Source of the DNA: Linnemannia hyalina
Lineage: Eukaryota; Mortierellomycota; Mortierellomycetes; Mortierellales; Mortierellaceae
Assembly: GCA_019671135.1 (NCBI GenBank)
Contig: JAHRHY010000010.1
Coordinates: forward strand, 2,046,001-2,110,000
DNA length: 64,000 bases
Direction of reading: 5' to 3'
Below, piece after piece: positions 13,001 through 24,511 of this stretch. The position numbers and the translations under genes are program-made. Numbering within the stretch: the stretch's first letter is position 1; every line of letters starts with the position of its first letter. The notes below the pieces were generated by a model, which saw only the letters and a program-made list of their open reading frames with translations, did no database searches and was not told where the DNA came from.

Positions 13001-14544
13001 ACCATATATTATTTTTTTATTCGACAGTGGTTAATGGATGCTAATATTTAATTATGCTCTTGTAACCAAATAGACCAACGCCTGGCGCTGCCCAGCGACT
13101 CGTACATGGTGCAATACTTCAACGACTTGGATGGCTACTTCAGGGTCGGACCACCTGTCTACTTTGTCATTCAGGACGTTGACACCACTACTAGACATGG
13201 TCAACAGCAGATCTGCGCGCGATTCTCCACTTGCTCCGACTCTTCGATCGCCAATGTTCTGGAACAAGAGCGCAAGCGACCCCATGTCTCCTTTATCGAA
13301 CAGCCAGCCTCTGTCTGGATTGATGACTTTTTGCACTGGCTCAACCCCGCCATCGAAACTTGCTGTCGATTCCGTAAGAACGACCCTACCAAACCGTGCG
13401 GACCCTGGGACGACGAGGACGAGTGCAACATCTGCTATGCGGACAAGGAGCCTGGCTGGAACATTTCGATGAACGGACTACCCGAAGGCGAGGAGTTTAT
13501 GAAGTACTTGGGAGAGTGGCTTAAGGCCAGCCCTGACGAGTTCTGTCCCCTGGCTGGAAAGGCTGCCTATGGCGATGCGATCAAGCTAAACTCTGCGGGC
13601 GACAAAGTCAAGATGTCACACTTCCGGACATACCATACGCCAATGCGCAATCAGCACGACTTTATTGCAGGATACAAGAGTGCCCACAGGATTGCTGAGC
13701 AGGTCTCTGAGGAGACAGGCGCGACTGTGTTCCCGTACTCGGTCTTTTACATCTTCTTTGAGCAATACGTCGACATCATCCCTCTGACGATTCGTCTGTT
13801 GGTTGTCGCCATGGTCTCCGTCGGTCTGGTGACTGCAGGAATACTGGGCAGTATTAAGGTCGCCCTGGTAGTTGTCGGAGTGGTTGCAATGATTATGGTC
13901 GATGTGGTTGGAGCAATGGTCGTGATGGGTGTCTCCCTGAATGCCATTTCGCTTGTGAACCTGGTCATTTGCGTGGGTATCAGTGTCGAGTTTTGCTCAC
14001 ACATCGCCCGTGCCTCGGTCGAAGCCGAAGGCAGCCCTGACGAGCGTGTCTTTGGTGCCCTTGTTGAAGTCGGCAGCTCCGTAAGTTTTTCCCTACCTGA
14101 ATGTCGTATAATTTGGTGTGGATCTACGCACTGAACCTAACCATTTTTCATTGCATACATATATAGGTGTTCTCTGGAATCACGCTGACGAAGTTCTTGG
14201 GTATCTTTGTTCTGGCGTTTACACGATCCAAGATCTTTGAGGTGTACTACTTCCGCATGTACTTGGCGATTGTGGTTGTCGGAGCTCTTCACGGCCTCGT
14301 GCTCTTGCCCGTGCTACTTTCGCTCCTGGAGACAGAGAAGACGTCGAGTCTGAGTCTGGGATCATTGGGATGGTCGAACCGGAGCTCTTCTGCCAACCGC
14401 CGACGCCTGAGAGAAGGACGGTTACTGCAGGGCAACGAGAGCAGTGATGATGATACTGAGGTTGACATTGTCCGGGAGGCAGTTGCTCAAGACCTGCCGC
14501 GGTCACAGAACAGTGCCACGAGTAGTAGAACCAGTCGTCGATAA
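10033..14544 (+). CDS. NCR1: Niemann-Pick type C1 (NPC1/NCR1) sterol transporter
   Basis: Four exons join in frame: 10033-10221, 10690-12988, 13074-14080 and 14167-14544 (1290 aa, close to human NPC1 at 1278). The first exon encodes a hydrophobic signal peptide and [10 protein letters not shown], the start of the cysteine-rich sterol-binding N-terminal domain. The second continues it with [10 protein letters not shown] and [15 protein letters not shown] sterol-sensing domain lies at about residues 610-790 ([20 protein letters not shown]). The third exon opens with the conserved [11 protein letters not shown] and GPPVYFV luminal motif and holds the last RND-type transmembrane block, which exon 4 completes. 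NPC1 takes sterol from the lumen of the vacuole/lysosome and inserts it into the limiting membrane. The C-terminal tail is long, acidic and Ser/Arg-rich, without an obvious LLNF signal. The first intron is large (468 nt). Confidence 0.95.
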
Positions 14545-14645
14545 TTCTATGAAGTAGTTTAGTTTATTTGTATTTGACATGTAACAAGAAGAAAAAAAAA
14601 GATTATTGCAATTATCCAACGACGAGACGACAGTCAGGGATCCGT

Positions 14646-15445
14646 TCAATGATGACTCGTCGTAAGTCCTCGACGTCCTGACCCATTGAGGTCTGTTTTT
14701 GTCAGGTCCATCACTTTCAGACTGGACCCCACAGGAACTCTGTTCATGAACAGCGCCAATCGGTGACCATCGACATTCGTCTCGTGTAACGATATCTGCC
14801 TCGACTCCCTCAGCCCAATGGAGCCCAATACACCCTCCCAGTCGGCAGTGCTCTCAATGTCGAAATCAGTCATGCTCAAGATCTCAAGGTGTGGGGCCAG
14901 TGACTACAGCCTGGTCAAGGGCTTGATAGTTTTCCGGCATGGATATGGACCTCCCGCAGTTGCATCGTCAGGGCCTCTTGTGTTGCTCTTTCACTTTCCC
15001 TTAGGGTTCCCAGAGACAATGTCGTAAATGCCAACGAAACCATCGGCATTCCTGTGGCTGTCGACGATGATATCGACATTTCTGAAGCCAGACTGTCCTT
15101 CCGACTCGAAGGTGCCGACACCGACTTGCAGCTATCACCCTTAAACCCCGTCAGCGAGTTTGTGTCCTCAAAGGCACTGTTGGCCGATCTTGAAAAGAAC
15201 CCATCGGAGCCGACAATATCAATTTGAACCAAATGCGGGTGCTGCATCATGATCTGGAATAGCGGATTGCCTCGCTTGCCACGGTTGGCAATATCCGTCG
15301 TGGGTCCGTTATGGTTCCCGTAGTCCAACCGCAGCTTCAGGATCTGAGGTGCCTTCAAGACGGCATCCCTCACATGCTTCAGGTCGCTGTACGTTGTCGA
15401 CCAGTCGAGCGTCAGGTCGAGTTCTCGCGTAAAATTGCCTGGCCT
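14646..15445 (-). pseudogene. Remnant of a leucine-rich-repeat gene
   Basis: The minus strand has an open frame from 15445, just after an in-frame TAG, to 14915. It reads ELDLTLDWSTTYSDLKHV, APQILKLRLDYG and HPHLVQIDIVG, a spacing typical of leucine-rich repeats in fungal F-box/NACHT-associated proteins. After a frame change at about 14880-14915 a second piece reads DWEGVLGSIGLRESRQISL and SSLKVMDLTKTDLNGSG, which looks like the end of the same kind of protein. There is no start codon with a credible N-terminus. I infer a truncated, frameshifted LRR copy; undetected introns could make it the 3' part of a live gene. Confidence 0.45.
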
Positions 15446-15954
15446 CTAAGGAGGGTTGGAGGACGCCTTTGAGAACTCCGCCAGGGCAGTTGGAGGCGTC
15501 GAAGGAACCCCAGCGGCTACAGTTAGATGCTGCTGAGCCTGGTCTGGAGGGTGTTGAAGTATGGTGAGGGCACTCGCTCGCATCACGAAACGACATGCTC
15601 TTTTTCTTTGTTGCTGGAACTGCACGTGTTGGTTTCTTTTCGTTGTTTTGCTGTGTGTGTAGTCGTTTTGGGTTGCCGTTGTCGTTTGTTGTGAGAGGAG
15701 AGGATTTTCCTTGAATGTGATTATCAAGTAGGCGTTGGTGGGAAGGTTGTGCAAAAAGTTTTCATTTTTTTTTTCTTTTCGAGAGTGGTGAAGAGCGGCA
15801 TTCTTGTGAGATGAAAAGAAGAGAGGCGAATCGAATCGAATCGAATCAGCGAACGCGACCCATTTTAATAACGAGCTTTGCTTGTCTTCACCTGGCGAAA
15901 CATAGGACAGAGGTGGCTCCTTCTCATACGTTTTATCCAACAGATTCTTGACAC
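15446..15954 (-). other. Gap between LRR remnant and AIRIM-like gene
   Basis: Open frames here are Asn/Gln/Thr-rich and uncharacteristic. The stretch probably holds the 3' untranslated region of the gene ending at 15955, since on that strand it directly follows the stop codon. No further gene is supported. Confidence 0.4.
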
Positions 15955-16743
15955 TCACTTCCGGGATGAGAACTCGCGTACGCGTTTGTACGCCTTGATC
16001 CGCTCAACAATCTCCTGCTCAAGCCCGAAATCAATCCGACGCTGCAGTCCCCAACTCCGTTGCAGGTCCTGCAGGGACTCGAATCGTTCCAGGGCAACCA
16101 TCCCCGGATGGATCTGAGACTCCTTCAGACTAAGCTCTTGACCGTACATGGCCCGGATCCTCGAGACCCAATCCAATACTTCCAGCGGGGAAATTTCTGC
16201 AGTCTCAAGCAGACTTGGTCCAGATGAGAATTTCGCCCTTGTTGATCCCTTGGGTGGGGTTATGGCTGCAGCTGTTGATGATGATTGCTGAGATGTTTGG
16301 GGTGATGACGACAAGGACAATGAGGAAGAGGAAGAGGAAGGGAGGTGGATGGTCTCGAGGAGCTTGGAGGTATCGATGCGTTGGATAGTAGACTCGATTT
16401 GTCGTTCGAGTGCGACCATGGCCTGGACGGTCTTCTTGAAGGTATCGAGGGTATCATACAATTGGTTGAGAACGGATTCAATCTCGAGCGTTTGTTTGTG
16501 GACCAGTAACTGGAGAGACCTTGAGGCGAGTAAAGGCGCCTTGCTAGTTCCTGTTGATGCTGAAGAGAAGGGGGAGGAGGAGGAAGAGGAAGGGGTGGAT
16601 TGTTGATCTAATTGAGCGAGTGTTTGTTCACGCTGGCGGGTGATGTTGAGGAGGGAAGCGATGAGGTTGCAGGAGTGAGAGTGGTGGTTTGCCCATACTG
16701 AGCATTGCTGGTCGAGCTGGAGCAAGGGTGCGATCGTGTCCAT
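15955..16743 (-). CDS. C1orf109/AIRIM-like ribosome maturation factor (tentative)
   Basis: A single-exon protein of 262 aa with an ATG at 16743. It is predicted largely alpha-helical: heptad-like stretches (LLVHKQTLEIESVLNQLYDT, AMVALERQIESTIQRI) are interrupted by two Ser-rich linkers (about residues 50-65 and 128-150). Its last third, around EISPLEVLDWVSRI and then LQDLQRSWGLQRRID, matches the layout of human C1orf109 (AIRIM), where a SPSVADMLEWLQDIE-like segment is followed by a short helix containing a W. AIRIM belongs to the AFG2/SPATA5 complex that recycles 60S assembly factors. The match is by remembered motif spacing only, so the call is inferred. It is divergent from RAD2, 459 bases away. 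Confidence 0.5.
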   Translation of the reverse strand: MDTIAPLLQLDQQCSVWANHHSHSCNLIASLLNITRQREQTLAQLDQQSTPSSSSSSPFSSASTGTSKAPLLASRSLQLLVHKQTLEIESVLNQLYDTLDTFKKTVQAMVALERQIESTIQRIDTSKLLETIHLPSSSSSSLSLSSSPQTSQQSSSTAAAITPPKGSTRAKFSSGPSLLETAEISPLEVLDWVSRIRAMYGQELSLKESQIHPGMVALERFESLQDLQRSWGLQRRIDFGLEQEIVERIKAYKRVREFSSRK

Positions 16744-17202
16744 GGCTGGTCCCCTTGCTGCATGTATGAATGCATGTGTGCATGTTGTAGAGTACTCAGG
16801 AGACTCGTTCGTTGATTTTTCAAGGCCTAAGCCCCCGCCACTAAAAATGGAGTAGATGTGACGGCGACTGGTGAGATGGTGCGCCCGCCGTGTGAGAGGC
16901 GCCGAAGGTCAAACGAGGACAGCATGCTATTTATTTGACCCGCTCTCGTTTGCCACCTCTTCTTTGCTGCTCCTCTTCCATTCTTCGCACTTTCCCTCTC
17001 TACTGCAGCTACGGCAATCACTTTGACAGAACGCTGCATCTCACACCCCACCACTCCCTCATCCCTCTCCTTTCTTCCATCTCTTTCTCACTTTGAAAGA
17101 TAGAGGAGGTTCATCTCCTGTTTCTTATTATCCTCGTACACACGCACTTTTCAAAAATAACGAACAATTTAATTATCTCCGCAATATCCTGAGCTCGCGA
17201 GA
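16744..17202. promoter_or_regulatory. Divergent promoter region between AIRIM-like gene and RAD2
   Basis: This 459-base region lies between two start codons on opposite strands. It is pyrimidine-rich on the RAD2 side (about 16950-17100). No small gene or RNA was seen. Confidence 0.5.
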
Positions 17203-20200
17203 ATGGGAGTAAAGGGTCTGTGGGAGCTGCTCCACCCGGTAGCACGCCCCATCAAGATGGACTCCCTCTCCAACAAACACCTCGCCATCGACGCAAGCAT
17301 CTGGCTCCACCAGTTCCTCAGAGGCATGCGCGACAAGGACGGGGAGGCCATCGGAAACGCCCACATCCTCGGCTTCTATCGTCGCATCTGCAAGCTGCTC
17401 TACTTTAACGTCAAGCCCATCTTTGTCTTTGATGGTGGCACCCCTGCCCTCAAGCGTCTCACTATTGTAAGTAGTATCTTGTGTCCTTTTGCTATTGTTA
17501 TAATGTATATGAACCACTGCTATATAATGCTTACACTAGTCGTCGTCTCTTTTTTATTGTGTGTGCTCATATGGATACGATATAGGTCGAGCGAAGAAAG
17601 CAGAGGAGAAATAATGAAAACATGGTCAAAAAGACAGCCGAGAAACTGTTCGCAGCCCAACTTCGTCTTCAAGCACTAGAGCAACGCAAACTAGCCAGGT
17701 AACCATCTAATCAAATTACCACGAAGGTTACTTTTTACTATGAAGGTTTTTCTCTACCATCTACCATGAAGGCTGTTGTTTATGCGACCTCAAGGCTGAC
17801 ATTTTTCTGCGCATGTTGTACAGAAAATGTAAGAACTATTGTTCATGCGACAAAATATTGACACGTTTCTCTGCATGGTTTGCAAACATAGGAAAAGGAA
17901 CCAGGATCTAAAGGCGTTGAACGACTCGCAACCAGGAGCTGTCCGCGATTCAACTGAGAACCCGGTCTATCTGGAAGAGCCTCTTGATCCTGCAAAGTCC
18001 TTCGATAAAAAGGACAAGCCTCCAGATCTCACGTCCAACAACGATACCGGAATCGGTGGCTACGGGGGAGGCAGTAAAGCGAAACGGGTTCAGGACAAAT
18101 ATGTGCTGCCACCAATGGAAACCGACTTTGACACGCTTGCCAAAATCAGGAGCAACGACGAGCGATTCGGTTACCACGCTGGCGAGGATGACGTGAGCGC
18201 ATTTTTGGAAGACTTCAAGAAAGAGGAAGGACTCAACAATATCGACTCGGATGTTTTCAAGGCCCTTCCCTCCGAGATGCAATATGAAATCCTGCAAGAG
18301 ATTCGTCAACGGTCCAGAGTGACGTCCTTTGAGCGCGTCCAGGAGATGGTTCGATTAGCTGAGACGCCGATGGATTTCTCGAAACTGCAGGTCCAAGGCG
18401 TCATTCGCAGGAACACTGTCACCCATAAGCTGTTGACTGTCAACCAGACTGTCAGCAAGGTCGAGGAGACTGTCAAACCCGGGAGGATTGCCTCCCAGCG
18501 GAATCGACAGTACCTCTTGGTCAAGAATGAGGAAGGCGGTTGGGTTCTCGGCGGCAGGAAACCTACAACTGGAGCAACAGCCGACAAGCCAGTTCAGCTC
18601 GATTCGGACGACGAGGGTGATCAGACCAAGAAAGAGATCAAGACCGAGGCTGCAGGTATCAAGAGCGAGATTAAGGACGAGGAGGACGAGGAGGGCTGGG
18701 AGAGCGACGATGATGACGACCTTGAGATGGTCGAGGTCAAGGACTATATCCCGCCAGTCCAGCCTGCAGCGACTCTTCGACCTCTCGCACCCAAGACCAA
18801 TACCAGTCTGGAAGATGAGAACTCGCTCGTCAACCACCCAGAGGCGTATGTCGACGAGGACGAGTCTATCGAAAAGGTCATGGCCAAGTTTGCAGAGATT
18901 GAGGATGAGGCGGCGAGGAAACGTGGCATCGTATCAGGGCTTGCAGGAACGGAGGCTTTGCCAATGGATGTAGACGAGCTGGACTCGTTCGACACTCTCA
19001 ACTCCCTCGACACGGTGTACTCAGATGCGACTATGGACGATATGGACGATTTCGAGGACTTGATGGAGGACGAAGAGACAGGGGAGATTGTCTCGCGCAA
19101 GGCCTACGAACGGAAACAACTCACCCTTGCCCGGACCAAGTCTCTCACTGATACAGATAACAATGGCGGTCATCGGCGCGCGCTTTCGGAGGAAGACGAA
19201 TCGCAGCTAGAGGACGAGGCCCTTCACAGCTATTGGGTTGGATACACACCGGAATCGTTCAAGCACAAGCATGTTGACTTTGAGTTTATGCTGCAGGCAG
19301 CCATCACCGAGTGGGAGGACGAACAGCTGTCTGATGAACTCCACTCTGCAAAGAGAAAATTGGAAAAGTCCAATGTCAACGATACCGCAGGAGTCGAGGT
19401 TCTCCGGTTCTGGACTTCATTTTTGGAATCTGTTGCTACTCGACGACAGCTCGCCCATTCGCTCACTGCCATCACCCCAACGCCGTCGGCAGCAATGCCA
19501 GTACCACTTACAAGTGTTTCAGTTGGAGGACAGCAGCCCAGTCGGATATCGCATCTGGATTCGTATGATGATGGCGTTGAAGAATCAGGAACAGTTCAAG
19601 CCAGCGAAGACGATGGGGAGGAACAAGTTTTGATCCGTAGATATGCACGTCCTTTGCCGCTCCAGCAAATCTCACAGGTCGATCTGTCATCTCCGATGGC
19701 AAGTCTCAATCAACCAGAGCAGGCACCGGATGATTCAACCAAGACTGGCTCAGTTTCGCTGCACCTCGACTTTGGCTCATCGATCCTTAAGCAACGTTCA
19801 GGCGTCTCTGTCCTCCCAGTGCAGGATGACATTGTGAAAACACCTGAGGATACGACGCTCGTTTCGGAGTCAACCCTCGGCATTGTTCCACAGGTTGATG
19901 CGGAAGACCTTGCTATTGATGTCGATGTCGAACCCACCGTGCCAAGTCCCAAACGCAACTCTGCCACACCTCCTGCGGGGATGAAAGACGAAGAGGGGCA
20001 GCTTGACAGCGCATTGGACATTGATCAGCATGGTAATGCCATGATACACATTAAGTTCTTATATGACTGCAATGCGAATATCTCCAAGTTATATGCTAAT
20101 TCAAATGTATTTTTTATTTGCCATTGACTAGTAGCTGAAGTAGCCGATGAGATTGAGTATGTGGAGGAGGAGGAGGATGAGGACGATGCGCACAGTGCAG

Positions 20201-22126
20201 ACTTGGAAAACGAGGAGCAGGATTTTACCAACCTCTTCCCGGACATGGCGTCACTGCCTGGCGCATTGCTTATCTCCAAGGAAGCTGCTCCAACTCGTAC
20301 AGCAGAGGAACAGAGGGCCATGGATGAACAGGGGGCGGCCAAGATGTTCGAGGAGTCTCAACAACTCCAAAGCGAGATCAAGGGACTTCGGGATCAGCAC
20401 CGCAAGCACCAGCGGAATGCGGAGGACCTCACCGAGTCGATGATTGCTGAGACTCAGATGTTGTTGAAGCTCTTTGGGATCCCATATATCGTGGCGCCCA
20501 TGGAAGCTGAAGCCCAGTGTGCGGATTTGCAACTCCGGGGTGTAGTTGAGGGTATTCTGACGGAAGATAGCGACGTGTTCCTTTTTGGTGGTGTTCGGGT
20601 CTTCAAGAACGTCTTTCGGGAAGAGAAATATGTTGAGTGTTACCTGATGAGCGACGTTGAGCGCGATCTGGGAGTTGGACGAGACCGACTCGTATCGTTG
20701 GCCTATCTCCTGGGAAGCGATTACACGACCGGTATCAAGGGTGTTGGTCTTGTTACCGCCATGGAGATCTTGAGGCTGTTCCCGAAGCTGGAGGACTTTG
20801 CAAAGTGGTGGAGAGGAGAGCAAGTCAAGCAGAATAAGGCGGAGGATGATTCTGAGACTCGGGAAAAATCACTGGACGAGCTTGGAATGGAGCTCGACCG
20901 TGAAGTGGATCTTTCGAAACTGGTGAGTTGCTCCACCGTGTTTTTCATATCAGCTCATTCTCACTGCTTCACCTTTGCCCACATATGTTCTGATATGCTT
21001 TCTTCACATTGTTCTTGTGTAGGCGAAGCAATGCAAAAAAATTCATTTGCCTTCAACATTCCCAGATCCGCATATTGCGGACGCCTATATCCATCCCATG
21101 GTTGACGATGACGACACCAAGTTTCAATGGGGCATTCCTGATCTGGATGGTCTGCGGGATTATCTGCGGAAGAGTATGAGCTGGGATCGAGGCGAGGTCG
21201 ACAGGGTTCTTCTTCCGATTATCCGACAGATGGCTGCCCAGGCAAGCCAGCTGCAGACGCAGACGACGCTGGACAGTCTCTTCGATTCGACTGTTGGGAT
21301 AGGCGGGTATCACAACCCAGCGAGGAAGCATCTGATCAAGAGCGCTCGGCTGAGGAAGGTTGTCAACGGACTGACGGGCCAGGCGACGACGGAGAGCGAT
21401 ACTGGAGCATCGGACAAGGCTTCCAAGAAGAAGAGTCAGGCAGCAGCGACAAAGAAATTGACATCTAAGCGAGTACAGGTGGCGACCGACGAGAAGGCAA
21501 ACAAGACCTCTGCGGAAGACTCGGATAGCAAGAGTAATGCAGGTGCCGACTCGGGTAGTGTCGGTGGAGAGAACGATATCAAGGACAGTGGTGACGATGT
21601 AATGATTGTGGAGATGCCGAAAGAGCAGAGGCGGACGCGGGGACACAGGACACCACAGACCAAGGTACCTGAAGCCGTTATTGCAGCCAAGCGACAGTTG
21701 CAGTCCAAGACCATTGAGGCTAAGCTTGCCGCTCGAGATGCCGCTACAGCAACTGCAGCTGCAGCTATCGCTGATACGAACATGTCTCCCGCAGATGACT
21801 TTGCATCTCCCAAAGGTCGCAAGCGAGCCAAAAGTAGCGGATCGTCGTCGTCATCAGGAAGCGAAAATTCCAGCGGGGATGAAGATGAGGCCGACAGTCA
21901 TGATTTTGCTCCTAGCCACTGGGATCTTTTGGAGGAGAGGCAGCGGCAGCAACGGCAACAGCTCTCTCCTGTCAGAAAGAAGACGACATCAACAGCAACG
22001 AGTCGCGTTGCTTCGGGAAGGGCTTCGTCGTTGACGGCAATGGTGTCTGCTTCGAATGCGGCGAGATATGGGTCTGTGAGCTCCAAGAGCAAGAAGGAAT
22101 CTGCACGCAAGAAAGCACGCACATAA
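17203..22126 (+). CDS. RAD2: DNA repair endonuclease RAD2/XPG
   Basis: Five exons join in frame: 17203-17466, 17586-17698, 17892-20032, 20132-20922 and 21023-22126 (1470 aa). The N-nuclease starts [16 protein letters not shown] with [14 protein letters not shown] and [15 protein letters not shown] long acidic spacer (about residues 130-900) includes [14 protein letters not shown] near residue 250, as in the RAD2/XPG TFIIH-interacting spacer. The I-nuclease has PMEAEAQCA (about 955), [10 protein letters not shown] (about 985) and [14 protein letters not shown] (about 1033), so all metal-binding acidic residues are present. Near residue 1181 [10 protein letters not shown] resembles the PCNA-binding box of XPG. 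The C-terminus is Lys/Ser-rich and likely carries nuclear localisation signals. RAD2 makes the 3' incision in nucleotide excision repair. It converges with the VTT-domain gene 96 bases downstream. Confidence 0.95.
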
Positions 22127-22222
22127 GTCTGACAAGCATTCCGTTATTAAACTACCACAAGTATCTTTTTGTCATTATTGTTGTTTTAATTGATTTCTCT
22201 CTCTCGCACACACAGCGCCTGA

Positions 22223-23956
22223 TTAGTCGTCCTGATTGGCAAAGTGGAAGTAGAGCGGGATGCAGACACAGACATTGAGAATTGCAACGATGACGATCCC
22301 GACAAAGGTCAGTTTCTCTGCCCGTGTGAATCCTGTGTCCTGCAACGACTCGGGTATCCTCTTGGACACCTGGGTCGACGATGCTGCAGAGACCGTCTGC
22401 GATGTTGACGACCGAGGACTTATTACGGCTGTTGTCTCTTCATCGTCCTCCACCTCTGCACGCTCCAGGGTTCCCTCTGCTATCCGGTCAATCGCCCTTG
22501 GGTGGTGGAAGGGACTATGCTCCTCCTCTTCGTTATCGTTGTAGGTCTCATCCTGATCCTGTTGGAGGAACCTCTGGTGGTGATCCAGCTTCTCCAATGC
22601 TTTTCTCAACGACCGCTTGCCAAACATCGAAAGTGTCAAGATACTGCAGACGATAAAAACGCCATTCATGGCCAAGATAACCATGTTCTTCTTTTCCAGT
22701 TCCGGGTTGTCGATTCCTGAGAGTCCTTTCAATAGTGATCCGATCCAGATACCGAGACAAGATCCGGGGAAGACGCCGACGGCTGTTGCCCATGTTAATG
22801 TGGTAAGGCTTATGGAGGTGATGGAGAAGAAGTACGTGATCAGGTTGAAGGGGATGGGTGTCAGCCGAAGCAATACCACGATCTTCCATCCTATTTGGTG
22901 TAGGCAAAGAGGAGATTCTCAGCAAGGAAGTAAAAGGAGCATGGTGTATGTATGCAACCCCGTCACACAAGGATCCAACCTTTTTAAAAATGATAGCAAT
23001 AGGACACATACCATCGTCATTGATAACCTCGTCGAGGGCCGTGAATTTGGGATGTTTGGACATCATGCCCATGACCCAGTCATAAAAGATGTACCGCCCA
23101 AACAAGAACGATCCGATGGCGCCCAAGATATCCCCGACCAAGACAATTGCCAGTGCAAAGGGCATCGGCTTGAACAAAAATCCAGCTCCGATGGTGAAGA
23201 GGGAGCCTGGGAGGAACAACCAACATGCGGTCGTGTAGAAGACAATGAACAGGACTGCGCCGATGTTGCGGCGTTCATCGATGTAACTGTTTTTGTAGAC
23301 AGAGCAGAAAATGAGAAGTAAACAAAAGAAAAATATAACCATCAGACCTTGGATCCCAACAAAACAACAAAGCAAACAAATAAAACGACCATGTCATATC
23401 TACGTATTGGCAAAAGTTCAAAGCATCCCACTGCGCATACATTGCCAAGTGTACCATTTCATACGCACCGGAGAATGTCCTTGATATGATCCTGAACTCT
23501 GAAGACAGTGAATGCCAAAACAACAAGCGTCACCAGCGTGGTCAAAAGTGCCGCCTTGATGTATGACTGTCCCGTCCAGGTACTCGGATGAAGGCCATTG
23601 CTCATACACCACTCGCCCCACCGCTTCACCTTTGTCGTCTCACCTCGTCCACCACCTCCTTCTCTTCCTCCTCCTCCTCCTCCAGCTCCCATGGATCGAA
23701 GATAAGGTCCTTGAAGGGTATGTAAGCTGTGGTCGCTCCCTTCTTGAGTTCGTCCAATACTGCGTAGATTCGATCGGGCTGTCAGTGCGGTTGGTGTTGT
23801 TGTAGGAGACTGTGATTGTGCAATAAGAGGTCGTTCTTCTTCAGGACCGTTGTTGTAATCGTCCAAGTCGCTATCGTAGTGGGTCCTCACTGCTGATTCT
23901 ACAGCTGGCTCCCCCTGTCCTTGCGATCGCGGGCTGTGCCTCTGTGGATGTGCCAT
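22223..23956 (-). CDS. VTT-domain membrane protein, TVP38/TMEM64 type
   Basis: Three exons join in frame: 23956-23469, 23286-23012 and 22890-22223 (476 aa). After about 110 disordered, Ser/Gly-rich residues come a first membrane segment (LLTTLVTLVVLAFTVF) and then the VTT/SNARE-associated Golgi domain. This includes LPGSLFTIGAGFLF, VLVGDILGAIGSFLFGRY, and after the last junction VVLLRLTPIPFNLITYFFS and GVFPGSCLGIWIGSLL. Two more hydrophobic helices and an acidic tail follow. Family members sit in Golgi or ER membranes and act in lipid handling and vesicle traffic. The key R-x-x-P-I-P-F-N signature is intact. Yeast TVP38 is the closest named relative by layout; orthology is inferred. Confidence 0.85.
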
Positions 23957-24511
23957 TCGTATGTGTGTATGTCTTATGTCGGGACTGGCTGTGAATGCTG
24001 TCGGATATGGTTGCTAGGAGTAACAATGATGTTGTTGCTGAGGGAGTCGAGGAGAAAAGAAGTAGAGGAGCAGGAGGGTAGTGAGTAGAGGAAGAAAAGG
24101 AAGGGAGAAAGAAGAGAAAGAGAAAGAGAAAGAAACGAGCTTTATTAGTTTCTTTGCTTGGTCATCGAGGAAACACAGGTGTGTAACGCACGCACAGATG
24201 CGATGGTGGCCAGTGGGTGCGTAGAGTGACAGGAACGAGAGGATATCACAGTGAGCCGTCCCTTCCTCGTGTTCAGCGTCGTTGTTTGTACTCTCCTTCG
24301 AATGCGCCCACCCACTTTGTATTCCACTGGCGGACGCATGAATCAGGGAGGCCACGGACAATAGGGGCCAAATGTCACTACGAATGACCGGCCAATGACC
24401 CCATATTAGAATCTGTCTCGTTATGATGCATCCGCACGCTCGTCCGATACGTCCGTTCTCTGGTAAAAGACATGCTTAGTATTGGAAACTAATGTTACAG
24501 CTGGTATAAAA
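23957..24511. other. Intergenic region
   Basis: This should hold the promoter of the VTT-domain gene and the 3' end of the next minus-strand gene. A purine-rich stretch lies at about 24050-24135 (AGAAAGAGAAAG). No gene is supported. Confidence 0.45.
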
